Below the pieces are notes generated by a model. It was not told where the DNA came from. It ran no database searches and saw only the letters and a list, made by a program, of their open reading frames with translations. Positions 1-13,600 of a DNA stretch of 64,000 nt are shown piece after piece (the first letter of the stretch is position 1; the number at the start of each line of letters is the position of its first letter). Source of the DNA: Arabidopsis thaliana (taxonomy: Eukaryota; Streptophyta; Magnoliopsida; Brassicales; Brassicaceae); assembly GCF_000001735.4 (NCBI RefSeq), contig NC_003070.9, positions 5,704,001 to 5,768,000 of the forward strand, in the 5' to 3' direction. The translations under genes were made by a program, and so were the position numbers.

Positions 1-1537
1 GTCAGTAACATGAAGGAGATTTCTACTGTTAAGGTAGTCAAAATAGAAACAGATTCAGCGGATGAGATGAAACGAATTCTTGATAGTTTGAATCACTATG
101 AAGCATTGGGGCTCCCTCTGTTTAAAAAGATTGATGCCGCATTGCTTAAGAAAGACTATAGAAAGAAGGTCTGTTTTCTTGGCTTGGAAACTATGTCTCT
201 GGTGAATTAAGTTGGTTCTAATTTTATGTGCTGTGTTACCCTTGTTTTAGGCAATGCTGGTTCATCCGGATAAAAATATGGGAAGTCCTTTGGCAAGTGA
301 ATCATTCAAGAAACTTCAAAGTGCCTACGAGGTAATTGTTAAAGATGGATCCGTGCTTGGTAATTTGCAGTGTGGATTTTACGCTATTTATTTATATTCT
401 GAATATTAAGACATGGAAGGTTGAATTTACAGGTTCTTTCGGATTCTGTTAAAAGAAGAGATTATGATGAGCTGTTAAAGAAGGAAGAATCTCGGACCAA
501 GATTGTCTGTCAGTCCTCGCACGCCTCTTCTCATCAGGTTAGTAGATATAATGTGTGAGATTTTGAATGCGTCATGTGTTGTTCTATTGTTTTCTTATAA
601 AAGGTGATGAACAGATTTTCTAATTTCTTCAGAATAGTGCTGCTTATCGATCAGAAGAGTCAAGGCGCATACACTGTACAAAATGCGGGAATTCACACAT
701 TTGGGTATGTACCAACAGGAGTAAGGCAAAGGCCAGATGGTGTCAGGTTAGCTAACTTACACTTCTCATTACCAAACATATTGACTTCAAGTTCCTTCGC
801 AGAACATCTAATTTGTTAAATGGTTATTGCTTCCATTAAAATTATAGGAGTGTGGTCAATATCATCAAGCCAAAGATGGTGACGGATGGGTTGAACACAA
901 AGGGACTCTGGTATTCGAGAAAGCACATAAGGTTTGGCTTTCAGTTCTTTGGTCCGAATTTTGCTTTTTGGTAATGATGAATAATTATTGTATATATCAT
1001 CTCTTGTAGATTGAAATACCACGAGCTTTTGTTTGCGCTGAGGGAAAAGTCTTTGATGTCTCAGAATGGGCTATTTGTCAGGTTGGTATCTTCTCATTCT
1101 TGACCAGTAGTAACCAATGCTATAACTCTCTGTTCATAATTAGCTAGACTAATATGGCTCAAAAATCGAAAGTTTTTTTCGCACTTAGAGAATATTTAAG
1201 ATAACGTCTAAGACTTTTGTGTTAGTGCATGTGAACATGATGATATATTGATATGTATACTTCAAATCCATTGAAGGGAATGGCGTGTAGACCAAATACA
1301 CATAGGCCAAGTTTCCATGTGAACATGGTCGGTTTAGAAAAGGCAACACAGAGATCAAAGTCGAGCAGGTTCCCGTGGGATCTTGATGTGGAGATGATGG
1401 ACGAGGATGAGGAAGAGTTTGAGTTATGGCTTCAACAAGCTCTAGCTTCCGGTCTATTCTGTGAAACATCAAAACGCAGAAAAAGCTGGAGTCCTTTCAA
1501 GTTAACCAAGAAACAATCCCGAAGAACATCGACTTGA
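1..1537 (+). CDS. DnaJ/Jiv90-domain chaperone, 3' part (5' end outside window)
   Basis: The first exon is open to the window edge, so the gene is truncated by the window and not broken. Exons read as <1-168, 251-331, 433-537, 633-746, 848-931, 1010-1081 and 1277-1537, all phase-consistent, ending at TGA. The first exons encode the C-terminal half of a J domain: YEALGLP, the diagnostic HPD in VHPDKN, then a KRRDYDELL helix. J domains stimulate Hsp70 ATPase activity through HPD. Next comes a cysteine-rich segment with CTKCG, a later WCQECG and GWVEHKG, which fits the Jiv90 domain that follows the J domain in this family. The C-terminus is acidic then basic (MMDEDEEEFELWLQQALASG). From memory this is AT1G16680. 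The domain call is firm. Partner Hsp70 and cellular role cannot be read here. Confidence 0.88.
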
Positions 1538-2457
1538 CCAAAAGAAGACATCAACAAGGATGGCAAGATCAACAACAATGGCTGAATGGCTTGTTCTTTC
1601 CAACAATGGAAAATGGGCGAAGATAAGAACGAAGAGCATAAAAAGGAAACAATCTTTAAGGTGATAATGAAGAAGTAAAGGACATGGGAGCTTGAAACCA
1701 TATGTTGATTGATCACTTGTTGGATCCCTTCTCTGTAAATAGAATCCGTGGATCCTGTGTACTGTGATGTTGTTATGGTTTTTCTCTGAGAAACCCTAAA
1801 CTATGTAATGTGAAAGCTACAAAGAAGACCAGTTAACCAGAAATCTAAAGGTTAAGTTTATTACAAGTAAAATTTCTGGAGAAACATTTTAGTTAGATCC
1901 ATGATCCAAGCTCGTGGTAATGCTTGAAATTTGATGTTCTTATGTTTTGTTGTTGCATTGTTCTCATACATTAACCAAAGCTTATTACCAAATATTTTCC
2001 CTCCTCGATTCAACTGTTTGTCCTCGTCTGTTAATCGAGTATTAGTGAAACTCGACATCCATTACTTCAATTGTCGAGACTAGAGAGGAATTTTCAATTC
2101 GTTTTCGGACATTTATAAAGCTTCTCTCTTCCTTGAATTTCAACGTTTCTGGGTAAGCTCGAAAAAGAGAACAGACCCCGATTTTTGATTAGCCGGTACG
2201 ATTCGTCCGGAGGAATAGAAAACTCGCCTTGTAAGTATATCACATCTCATTCGCTTTCCCCCCGATATTACACTGAAATTGTTACACATTTACCAGTTTA
2301 GGGTTCTGGGATTTTGAATCTGCGCGATTTCTGTTGTTTCTTTCCATTTGCAGATTTTACTTTCTTCCTGTCTCATAGGAGCAAAGCGTTGATGAGGTCT
2401 TTCGTACTCAAAATAGCTATATAGATATTGTTTAGTAGAGAGGAGGAAGATAGTGAA
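1538..2457. other. Intergenic: DnaJ 3' UTR and EPL-like 5' leader
   Basis: No coding region is supported. The first few hundred bases are the probable 3' UTR of the DnaJ gene. From about 2060 onward the sequence looks like promoter and leader of the next gene. A plausible leader intron runs from a GTAAGT donor at about 2231 to a TTTGCAG acceptor ending at about 2354. Confidence 0.5.
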
Positions 2458-5371
2458 ATGAGTAGGCTATCTTTTCGACCCCGTCCACTGGACATACACA
2501 AGAAGCTTCCAATTTTAAAGTCTTTTAAAGACTTTGAAGACGAAGATAATCCTTCTTCCATTACTAGAAACTCTCAGTTGCTGCGTATATCTGCCGTAGA
2601 GGTTGTTGACAATGAGGTGAAGTTTTTTTTTTTTTTCTCGGTGTATCGGTTTGGATGTGAAGTTGTAGAGTGATGATTAAAAGTTTCTTGTATTCACATT
2701 ATCAGGTGCAGCCTCCAGTGCCTAGTAAGAAACTGATTTCGGAAATCCCAACACCTCAGTATCTTGTTGTTGATACATATGAAAGAGACTACTCTAGGAC
2801 TTTTAATCAGCCTGCTTCATATTTACGCGCTAGAGGAGGTAAACCTTTAATACCTGAAATGCTCTTCAACATTTGTTATCTTTTCAACATGGGAAATGAA
2901 AATCTGTTTTGCAGCTCGGGCTGAGCTTGGAGAATTTGTGGAGTATGATCTTGACAATGACGATGATGACTGGCTTTATGAGTATAATAAGGAGACAATG
3001 ATTCTCTCACCTGAAATGTAAAGTTTCCTACCTCTTATTCAGATTTTGTTAATTGTTTGTTTATAACATGCTTTCCATATTTTTAACCATTGAGATAGTT
3101 TATATTATCCACATTTCTATGAGCTTTGTTGTGTGGTAGATGGATCTATTAGCTCTAGAATCTAAATTTTTCTTCTGTCTCTCCTCTGGTGCCTTCAATT
3201 TATTTTGGATTTTGCCAATAGTGCAAAAACTATGTGATCAAGTGGAAACTGAAAGAAGAATTGGTTCTATACTTATATCCGATATTCCCCTAACATTGAG
3301 TTGAGATAGTGCTCAACTTTTCTCTTGTTTCAAAACAAAAACCTGCTACCCGTAATCATGCTTAATTACTTGATACAGGCTTGAGATCGTTATATTTAAA
3401 CTAGAGGTCTTGGATCATAAGGCGCGGGAAAGAGCTGGAGTTATTACTCCTACCCTTGGTTTGCCAGTTCCAGTGCTTTTGCAGCCTGATGCTGCTGGTG
3501 AGGTATACACTTATTTTCTTTTGTTTATCTAATTTTGATTTATATTTGGTTATGGAACTCAAAAGGAGGAATAAAATGATGATGGTTGATTGGCTAGTTC
3601 TCATCATAGTGAACCATCTTTTAACGGGGACAGTTTTCCAAAGGATGTGATTATACTTTTCCTCACTGCCTAAAACTGTAGCAGGAGCCAGGAGCATAGA
3701 TCTAGTAATAGTGATTATATTGCCTCCTCTAGAGGAATGTGTTCTCCTGGGGTTATTACTCAGAGGCAGAGCAGGACATTTACATTGTTCTTATTGTGCT
3801 ATTTCCATTTTTTTTACAGGCGCTGAAATATTTGTCCATCAAATATGGAGTTTTCCACGCTATATACAGTTATTGGAAAAATAAGGTTTGATATAGTTGT
3901 CGTATAGTTTGATGATAATTGATTTTTTTTTTTTTAATGAAAAGTTGTTAATGGTTCTTTGGGCATAGGCTTAAAACATTAAGTAACTTCGACTTTTGTA
4001 TTCTTTTAGCGTGAAATATGGCAGAAGCCTATCTTGCGGCGTTTACAGGTATATCATTTGGACTGGTCTCAATCTTACATGTGGAAGAAATGAATTTATT
4101 CTGAAATGTACTGAAAATTAGCTACTCTTGTGTTTTTTGTTTGGAACAGCCTCCACCACCGGTCAATGATACCAATCCGTACAATGTGTTTAGGCCACGG
4201 GAGAAAGCTCATAGACTACACGCAAGAAGAGTAGGCTGTCTTGTTGTCTGTGGTTTATCAATTTCCTTATCTTACATGTGTGAGTATGGAAAATGCACCA
4301 TAACTTACTAACAATAGTTGACCTCACTTCAGATGCAGCAGAGAGAAAACAATGCGCAGTCATTTGAGAAGCTGCGACAGGTAAGGGAAGACCTGAATCT
4401 GTGTTTAACTTCTTAAAATAATTCCTGGATTCTCAAACGTTCTTCTCTTCTGTTCTGGGATATGTTATTATTAGGTCAGGCGCAATCTTGACCAAGCAAA
4501 GACCATTCTAGAAGCTCTTATTAAGGTAATCTAAATGACATCTATATTTTGTGACTTGAATGTAATTTTATTGATATCTTAAGAGATACCTGCAGACTCC
4601 ATAGGTATTAACTTGATTAAAAACATGTTATCTTTATAGAGAGAAGAGAAAAAGAGGGATTTCATGGCGAGTGAGGTTAGCCTTCAGAGAATCCAACTGA
4701 AATATAAGGTAGTCCTCTACAACCTGCATCGAGTGTTCTTTTGTTACCAGAAAGAGTTGTGCATTTCGATCTCCTCTGATTTTTTTTGTGGGGTTTTGAT
4801 ATGTTTGCAGAATGAAACCGAACTTTTGGAAGATAGTTTGGCTCTGGCTGGGTTTCCACTCTCTACAGCTTACAGATTTGGCTCAAGCGAAGATGAATTC
4901 ATGGACTCCGATGACCCGACCACCACCCAAACATGTACAAGGCCTTCCTTTACCCCTCATCGTCGTTTCACCGACTCAAACCTCGCTCGAGCTCAAGCCG
5001 GGAGCATAAAGCAAGAGGCGAGAAGACTTGGATGGCTCCACAAACTGGTAATTCTTCAGAACCTCTGTATTTGAAACATTTGAGACTATTAGGTTACTAC
5101 ATTCTGGTGACAAGATAAAAAAGAGAGAATTACGTTCACTGTTTATGTTGTTTCTGTGTAGAATCCTAATGAGCCAGTTATGCTGTTCACGAAAGCATTG
5201 GTCCCCGATAAACTGGCTGCTGCGGGAATCATCCCTCCATCAGATGCAAGAAGTGGAAGAGCTCGGTTTCAAGGAAGAATGGGTAGAGGCGGTCGGATTG
5301 TATTTGATAGATGGAATCCTCTAAACCAAGCCCACATTAACTGTGGCAACACTCTCTACATAGCACCATAA
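2458..5371 (+). CDS. Enhancer of Polycomb-like protein (EPL1 family)
   Basis: Twelve coding exons (2458-2616, 2706-2838, 2915-3017, 3379-3502, 3820-3885, 4010-4048, 4150-4230, 4333-4380, 4475-4525, 4640-4708, 4811-5047, 5162-5371) join into a 439-residue protein. The N-terminus MSRLSFRPRPLDIHKKLPI is the basic start typical of EPL1. It is followed by the acidic ELGEFVEYDLDNDDDDWLYEYN segment and the NPYNVFRPREKAHRLHARR block, with a short helical region after it. In yeast and animals EPL1/EPC is the scaffold of the NuA4/piccolo acetyltransferase, anchoring Esa1/Tip60 to nucleosomes. The same nuclear role is inferred here. The C-terminus (GRMGRGGRIVFDRWNP) is intact. From memory this is AT1G16690. 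Confidence 0.92.
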
Positions 5372-6011
5372 CATCTCAACTAGTTTTCTTCTTCTTCATT
5401 GTAAAGAGTTATCCCCGTTAGTTCCTCCCCAGTGGTGGTGAAGATTGTCACCAAAACACTTTGTATCTCCTCTAAATTTTGTGTAGTCTTTGGTTTTCCC
5501 GGTTTATTGATCAATCTCGGCTACTTTGTGAACTTTAGGTCCGGTTAGTGACCATTGATCAGGTATTAACTTTTTTCAGCAATGGTCTAGTTTGGTCCAC
5601 GTCTTGAGAACCTGGATCCTGAAATGTGTGAAACTTGGAAGGAATTGACTGTCATACCAAATATAACCGGTTTGATTGCCCGGTTATGAGCTGAGTAAGT
5701 AGTTAACCAGAAGGGTCAATTTGTAAATTAAGAGACATCTGATCGAATTTTGTTCCGACGACCGTGAATCACCAGCAAAGGATTCGTGTCAATGTTCTTG
5801 TGAGATCGAACTTTCTCTGGGTTCGTGCAGAAGCTTTGCTTTTTTGAGTATCGCGTTTAAGGTTCGGATGGAATTTTAGGCTTTTCGTTGGTCATTCTCT
5901 TGTTCAATGCTTCTTTTGCTTGATTAAGCTTTTCAGCTAATCGGATTTTCTTCTCTCACATCAGGCACATCGAAGAAGAGAGACCCTAATTTGATATTTT
6001 GAGTTCTATCG
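5372..6011. other. Intergenic: 3' UTR of EPL-like gene and promoter/leader of TYKY gene
   Basis: No gene is visible. The first part is the AT-rich 3' region after the EPL-like stop. Pyrimidine-rich sequence from about 5750 onward looks like the transcribed leader of the complex I gene. Confidence 0.5.
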
Positions 6012-7694
<1,683 letters not shown>

Positions 7695-8468
7695 ATATTG
7701 ATCCGAAAATGCCTTTTGCCTAATTCTTAAGGAAACGTTTTCGTTTGCTTCTGTTACAAATAAAGATGCTTCAGCCTTTGCACTGTTATTGCTATCTGTA
7801 TTTCTTGAGTTCATACCGATGGCAAAATCAAATTTGGCTTTGTTTCCGGTTTGAGCTGGACCGTGCGGTAAATGGATTATGATATGATTCAATGGTGTTG
7901 TTACTCTCAGTGTCGGTCGGTCAAGTGTCTAACAAAAAATTGCTAATATCTGAAGAGAACATTAATGATGTAAAATACAGAGAAATACAAGGGTAAAATG
8001 GTAGTTTAATAGACTGGCATGAACATGCATAATTGCATATCTAGTAAAAACCTCTGATTGGCAGAAACTCCAGCTCAGGAACTTACTCTATTTGGAATTT
8101 CGTCTTAAATTCGCTTTCTCATCTTCTTTTACTTCTCGGTTTCAAGATCTCTTTCAGAGATTTCTCATTTTACTTATCCTCCTGGCTTGCGTGAGTTTAG
8201 ACGTGCGACATTGTTTCTTCATCGTAATCATAGGTTACGTTTTCTTGATCTCGTAAGGAAGAATCTTCCTCACTAGGCTCTGATCTTTGCGGTGGAAGAT
8301 TGCTTCTTTCTTTGTGTATCAAATTTTAAAGTTGGATTGAAGTCCTAGGTTTTATCATCTGAGGTTTAGATGTATCTTCTTTCTTTGCTTATGCTTGGTT
8401 TTACTACTGATTATGATTATGCTGGTTAATTGGTGTTGCTTTAGGGATTTCACGTTACACTTGCTCCC
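7695..8468. other. Intergenic: TYKY 3' UTR and leader of the chimeric gene
   Basis: The first 200 or so bases are the TYKY 3' UTR and have a diverged second copy at about 9523-9720. From about 8090 the sequence resembles the HAC12 leader at about 10080-10290. The shared block CCTGGCTTG(C/T)GTGAGTT followed by CGTGCGACAT is at about 8180 and 10183. This is the upstream side of a tandem duplication. Confidence 0.6.
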
Positions 8469-9522
8469 ATGGACAATGATGTTTTCCAGATTCGCCGGTC
8501 CATGCGAGACGCTATGTAAGCCTTCAATTTTTCACATTCACTCGTTCCTCTTGCACTCTTTTCCTTTTCTCTGTTAGTTGCTGCTGTACTACGGATTGAG
8601 TTAATGTGTCTGGGAAAGTGGGAATGATCTAACTTATTACTGCTTTTTGGCTCTGTGATCATGTATTTCTGCTTTGTTTCTTAAGAAACAATATCATCTA
8701 TTAGTGTTTCTACTACTGAAATGTTACTTATTTGGATTCCAGTCTTGTCACATTGGTGTTCATAGTTGTTTTCCTCTCTGCGTGTATATCTCCGAACCAC
8801 ACTAGAGGGTTTCTTGATGGGTTGTTACCTCATTTGAGGAAACGTTTCAAATTAACTGATCATCCAATCTTTCCAGCTTCGTCCAGTTAGAGAAGCGAAA
8901 CCCACTTCCGAATGATGATGCATCAAAGGGGAAGCATTTAGATGCTGCTAAACGCTTAGAGGAAGGACTTTTTAAAATGGCTATGACAAAGGTACATCAA
9001 TTATATTTACTTGATTAGTTATAAGCATTTAGGATTTGATTTACTGAGAATTTCTAAGTTCTAACTAAACAAGACTGGTTGATGCCTTCTGACATGTTGT
9101 CACTGAATCCAGCTTGTTTGCTATATGTCCTCCCTTATAAATATTTTCGTTTCTGACACTTTTAACTTCAAAACTCACAGGAGGAATACTTGAACCCGTC
9201 AACTCTTGAATCTCGCTTGACAAGCTTAATAAAAGGCAGGCAATTGAATAAGTACAAGCACCAACATGCTGATTCTTCTACGCTTGGAACAACCATAACA
9301 CCTACTCCAGGAGTCTCTGCTGAACCCACAATGGTACATTACATACATCGAATTATTCACGAGCTTTAATTAAGAGGCGTATAATTCGAAATGTAATATT
9401 ATAAACATTCTGAACTTTGTGATGTTCCAAATTTTTTTGGTTTGGAGCAGGATAATGAGAACAGAGATCAGTGCGAGACAGAGATTGCTGAGAATCTGAA
9501 GTCAGTGAGCCTTGAGCCATGA
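8469..9522 (+). CDS. Chimeric gene: HAC-type N-terminal fragment fused to TYKY C-terminus
   Basis: Four exons (8469-8515, 8877-8991, 9181-9333, 9451-9522) join in frame into 128 residues. Exon 1 parallels the HAC12 segment starting [12 protein letters not shown], down to a shared donor followed by GTAAGCCTTCAATTT. Exon 2 ([18 protein letters not shown]) matches the HAC12 exon with [18 protein letters not shown]. Exon 3 ([19 protein letters not shown]) matches its counterpart [19 protein letters not shown]. Exon 4 ends [15 protein letters not shown] and matches the end of the complex I TYKY gene ([15 protein letters not shown]), in the same frame, as does the DNA after the stop. No zinc finger, acetyltransferase or Fe-S motif remains, so neither parental activity is expected. 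All splice sites are GT-AG and no stop interrupts. From memory this is AT1G16705. It could be an expressed new gene or a recent pseudogene. Confidence 0.8.
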
Positions 9523-10691
9523 AGATTATCAGAAAGTTCTTTTTACGACTTGTTTGGAAACGTTTTCATTGCTTATGTTACAAGGAAAAGATGATAACAT
9601 ATACAATACTAACGCTTCTGCCTTCTCCATTGCTACTGTATTGCTAATTGTAAGATCTAAAGTAGGAATGGTAAAACCGGTTATGATTTGTTTCCGGTTA
9701 GACTTGGAACATGTATGAATTTGAATGGTTTATTATTAGTTACTCTTGGTAATCGGTACAGAAAAAAAAGTAGTTGCGAAAGTAAACAGAGCAAAAACTA
9801 CAAGGGTGTGAAGATTTAAATTACTGGAACATTTGATCGGACGGATAGGAGCGCATGTATCTCCGACACTTCTCCTTGGCTGTTGGATTGTCGACCTTGG
9901 TTCCCCCAATTAACTTTGACAGAGGTTCCTTGATGATTCGTATTCAGACATAAGTAACATAAGGTAAGTGTTATTTAATGTGTCTTTTGTTACTTACAAA
10001 ATCAAAACCAAAAATCCCTAAATAGCCAAAAAAAATAAATCAAAATCCCCAAATCGAAGAATTCAGACTTCTCTGATTTCGAAATAATTTGTCGATATTT
10101 CAATTTCCTCGTCGTCTAGGTTTTGGAGGAATCTCGTTCTGGGATTTGTCTACGTACTTGTGTTTGATCCTATTTTTTATCCTGGCTTGTGTGAGTTCAC
10201 ACGTGCGACATCGGCTGTTCAGCGACTTTATTGCTCCGTTCTACTTCGTTTTCAAGATTCGATCATCGTAATCTTTAGTAACGTTTTTGGGGAAGATTTT
10301 TTTTGCTGGGTTTTGCTCTTTGCGGCTGAAGTTTGTTTCTTTGTGAGTCAATTTCAAGGTTATTGCTCCTCCTGTTGTCTGTTTCGTAATTGTTTACAAT
10401 TTTGTTGGTTTTGCTATTGGGTTTTAGTTGCTTTGATCATAGTCTATGATTCTAGTTCGACTGAATTGCAATCATGTCACTTCAATTGAAAGTGTGGAAT
10501 ATTATTTTGCAGGACACTTGACGGTGCTAGGTGTATTGAGCTGCTACACTGAGATCACTTGTAAGAATAATAAAGAGCAGGAGATGAACTTTCGATCTTT
10601 TGGCTTCTCGGGGACAGAAGAGTTATGCAGTGCCTGTTAGTGTTAGTTGCAAGACGAATTAGGAGACGACGACGAAGATTTAAGAGATAAC
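9523..10691. other. 3' UTR of chimera, promoter and long 5' leader of HAC12
   Basis: About 9523-9720 is a diverged copy of the TYKY 3' UTR: both copies have an AAACGTTTTC block, TGCTTCTGTTACAA or TGCTTATGTTACAA, and GTTTCCGGTT. From about 10080 the sequence is the HAC12 leader, with several short open frames and pyrimidine-rich stretches. The main start is taken at 10692 because the protein then begins [10 protein letters not shown], as I remember for HAC proteins. An in-frame ATG at 10647 would add 15 residues. Confidence 0.55.
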
Positions 10692-13600
10692 ATGAATGTT
10701 CAGGCTCACATGTCTGGTCAACGGTCTGGGCAGGTTCCAAACCAAGGGACAGTGCCGCAGAATAATGGAAACTCTCAAATGCAGAATTTAGTTGGTAGTA
10801 ATGGTGCTGCTACTGCTGTTACTGGTGCTGGTGCTGCTACTGGTTCTGGTACTGGTGTAAGGCCTTCACGTAACATCGTTGGTGCCATGGATCATGATAT
10901 TATGAAACTTCGACAGTACATGCAAACTCTTGTGTAAGCCTTCAATTTCAGCTATAGCACTGCTTGCTTGTTAGTTGCCTCTGTGTTATGGATTGAGTTA
11001 ATGTTGTTTCAATGTGGGCGGGGAATGGACCAACGTATTACTCCTTTGGCTGCATTACGGCATATCTGCTTCATTTCTTAAGAACTTAGTGTTTCTGCTT
11101 TCTGAGATGTCTTGATGGTTACTGCATAGGGGACTATTTCTAACTGCCCTTCTTGTTCTTTCATTCTTTCCAGGTTTAACATGTTACAGCAACGGCAACC
11201 ATCTCCAGCTGATGCTGCATCAAAGGCAAAGTATATGGATGTTGCTAGACGTTTAGAAGAAGGGCTGTTTAAGATGGCTGTCACAAAGGTATAAATATTT
11301 TTGTGTGTCTAAAGGAAAAATACTTGATTGGTACTTAGCATAGATTTTTTTTTACATGTTGGCTGTGTACTACAGGAGGATTACATGAACCGGTCAACCC
11401 TTGAATCTCGTATTACAAGCCTAATAAAAGGAAGACAGATAAATAACTACAATCAGCGACATGCTAATTCTTCTTCAGTTGGAACGATGATACCTACTCC
11501 AGGATTATCACAGACTGCGGGTAATCCTAATTTGATGGTTACATCCTCTGTTGATGCTACTATAGTTGGCAACACCAACATCACAAGCACTGCTTTGAAC
11601 ACTGGAAACCCTCTAATTGCTGGTGGCATGCATGGAGGTTCTTTCGTTAAAGTGATCATAGATACTTTTCCTGGAAATTTTTATCTCTTGTTTCTCTGAC
11701 ACCTTAAAATCTTCTTTTTGCAGGTAATATGTCTAATGGATATCAGCACTCGTCGAGAAACTTTTCTCTTGGTTCTGGAGGGAGCATGACATCCATGGGT
11801 GCTCAAAGAAGTACAGCCCAAATGATTCCTACACCTGGCTTCGTTAACAGTGTTACTAACAACAACAGTGGTGGATTTTCTGCTGAGCCCACAATTGTTC
11901 CTCAGTCTCAGCAACAACAACAAAGGCAACATACTGGTGGTCAAAACAGTCACATGTTGTCCAACCATATGGCTGCTGGCGTTAGACCCGACATGCAATC
12001 AAAGCCGTCGGGTGCGGCCAACAGCTCTGTAAATGGTGATGTTGGAGCGAACGAAAAAATTGTAGACTCAGGTTCATCTTACACCAATGCGTCCAAAAAA
12101 TTACAGCAGGGTAACTTCTCTCTTCTTTCCTTCTGTCCGGATGATCTCATTTCAGGTCAGCATATTGAAAGCACGTTTCATATTTCAGGGGAAGGTTATA
12201 GCACAACAAATCCTGACCCCTTCGATGGAGCTATAACATCGGCTGGGACAGGGACAAAGGCTCATAATATCAATACAGCAAGTTTCCAGCCTGTGTCCAG
12301 AGTTAACTCTTCTCTGGTGAGCAATCAGTCAATTTTACTTTGCATGCAACAATGTAGACCAATTAAACACTTGTCACTTTGAGTATTTAGACTTTCAATC
12401 TTCTTTCCTCATTATCTGCAGTCACATCAACAACAATTTCAGCAACCGCCTAATCGATTTCAGCAACAACCAAATCAGATTCAACAGCAGCAGCAGCAAT
12501 TTCTCAATCAGAGGAAATTGAAGCAGCAGACTCCGCAGCAACATAGATTAATAAGCAATGATGGCTTGGGGAAAACTCAAGTGGATTCAGACATGGTTAC
12601 GAAGGTGAAATGTGAACCTGGAATGGAGAACAAGAGTCAGGCTCCACAGTCCCAAGCATCTGAACGATTCCAGCTTTCTCAGCTCCAGAATCAATATCAG
12701 AACTCTGGAGAAGACTGCCAAGCAGACGCTCAGCTTCTCCCAGTCGAAAGTCAGAGTGATATATGTACATCACTCCCCCAAAATAGCCAGCAGATTCAGC
12801 AAATGATGCACCCGCAGAATATAGGTTCTGATTCTAGTAACAGTTTTAGCAATCTTGCTGTTGGAGTAAAATCAGAATCCAGTCCACAGGGTCAATGGCC
12901 TTCCAAGTCTCAGGAAAATACTCTAATGTCTAATGCTATTTCAAGTGGAAAGCACATTCAGGAGGATTTCCGTCAAAGAATTACCGGAATGGATGAAGCT
13001 CAACCTAATAATTTGACTGAAGGGTCTGTTATTGGTCAAAATCATACTTCTACTATATCGGAATCCCATAATCTGCAAAATTCTATTGGTACCACATGTA
13101 GATATGGAAACGTAAGTCACGATCCCAAGTTCAAAAATCAACAAAGATGGCTACTGTTTCTACGTCATGCACGGAGTTGCAAACCGCCAGGAGGGAGATG
13201 CCAAGATCAAAATTGCGTAACAGTTCAGAAACTATGGAGTCACATGGACAATTGTGCTGATCCTCAGTGTTTGTATCCCCGCTGTCGTCACACAAAGGCA
13301 TTGATTGGCCACTATAAAAACTGCAAGGATCCTCGGTGCCCCGTCTGTGTGCCAGTGAAGACTTATCAGCAACAAGCTAATGTTCGTGCCCTGGCCCGTT
13401 TAAAAAACGAAAGCAGTGCTGTGGGCTCAGTGAATAGATCTGTAGTATCAAATGATTCACTAAGCGCTAATGCTGGAGCGGTTTCTGGTACCCCTCGTTG
13501 TGCTGATACTTTAGATAATTTGCAACCTTCATTAAAGCGGTTGAAGGTGGAGCAATCTTTTCAACCAGTGGTCCCTAAGACTGAAAGTTGTAAAAGCTCC

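Noticed and set aside
10160..10489. A 109-codon open frame before HAC12
   Set aside because: It lies in the leader, is Phe/Cys-rich and resembles translated pyrimidine-rich UTR. No family similarity is seen. It may act as a uORF but is not supported as a protein.
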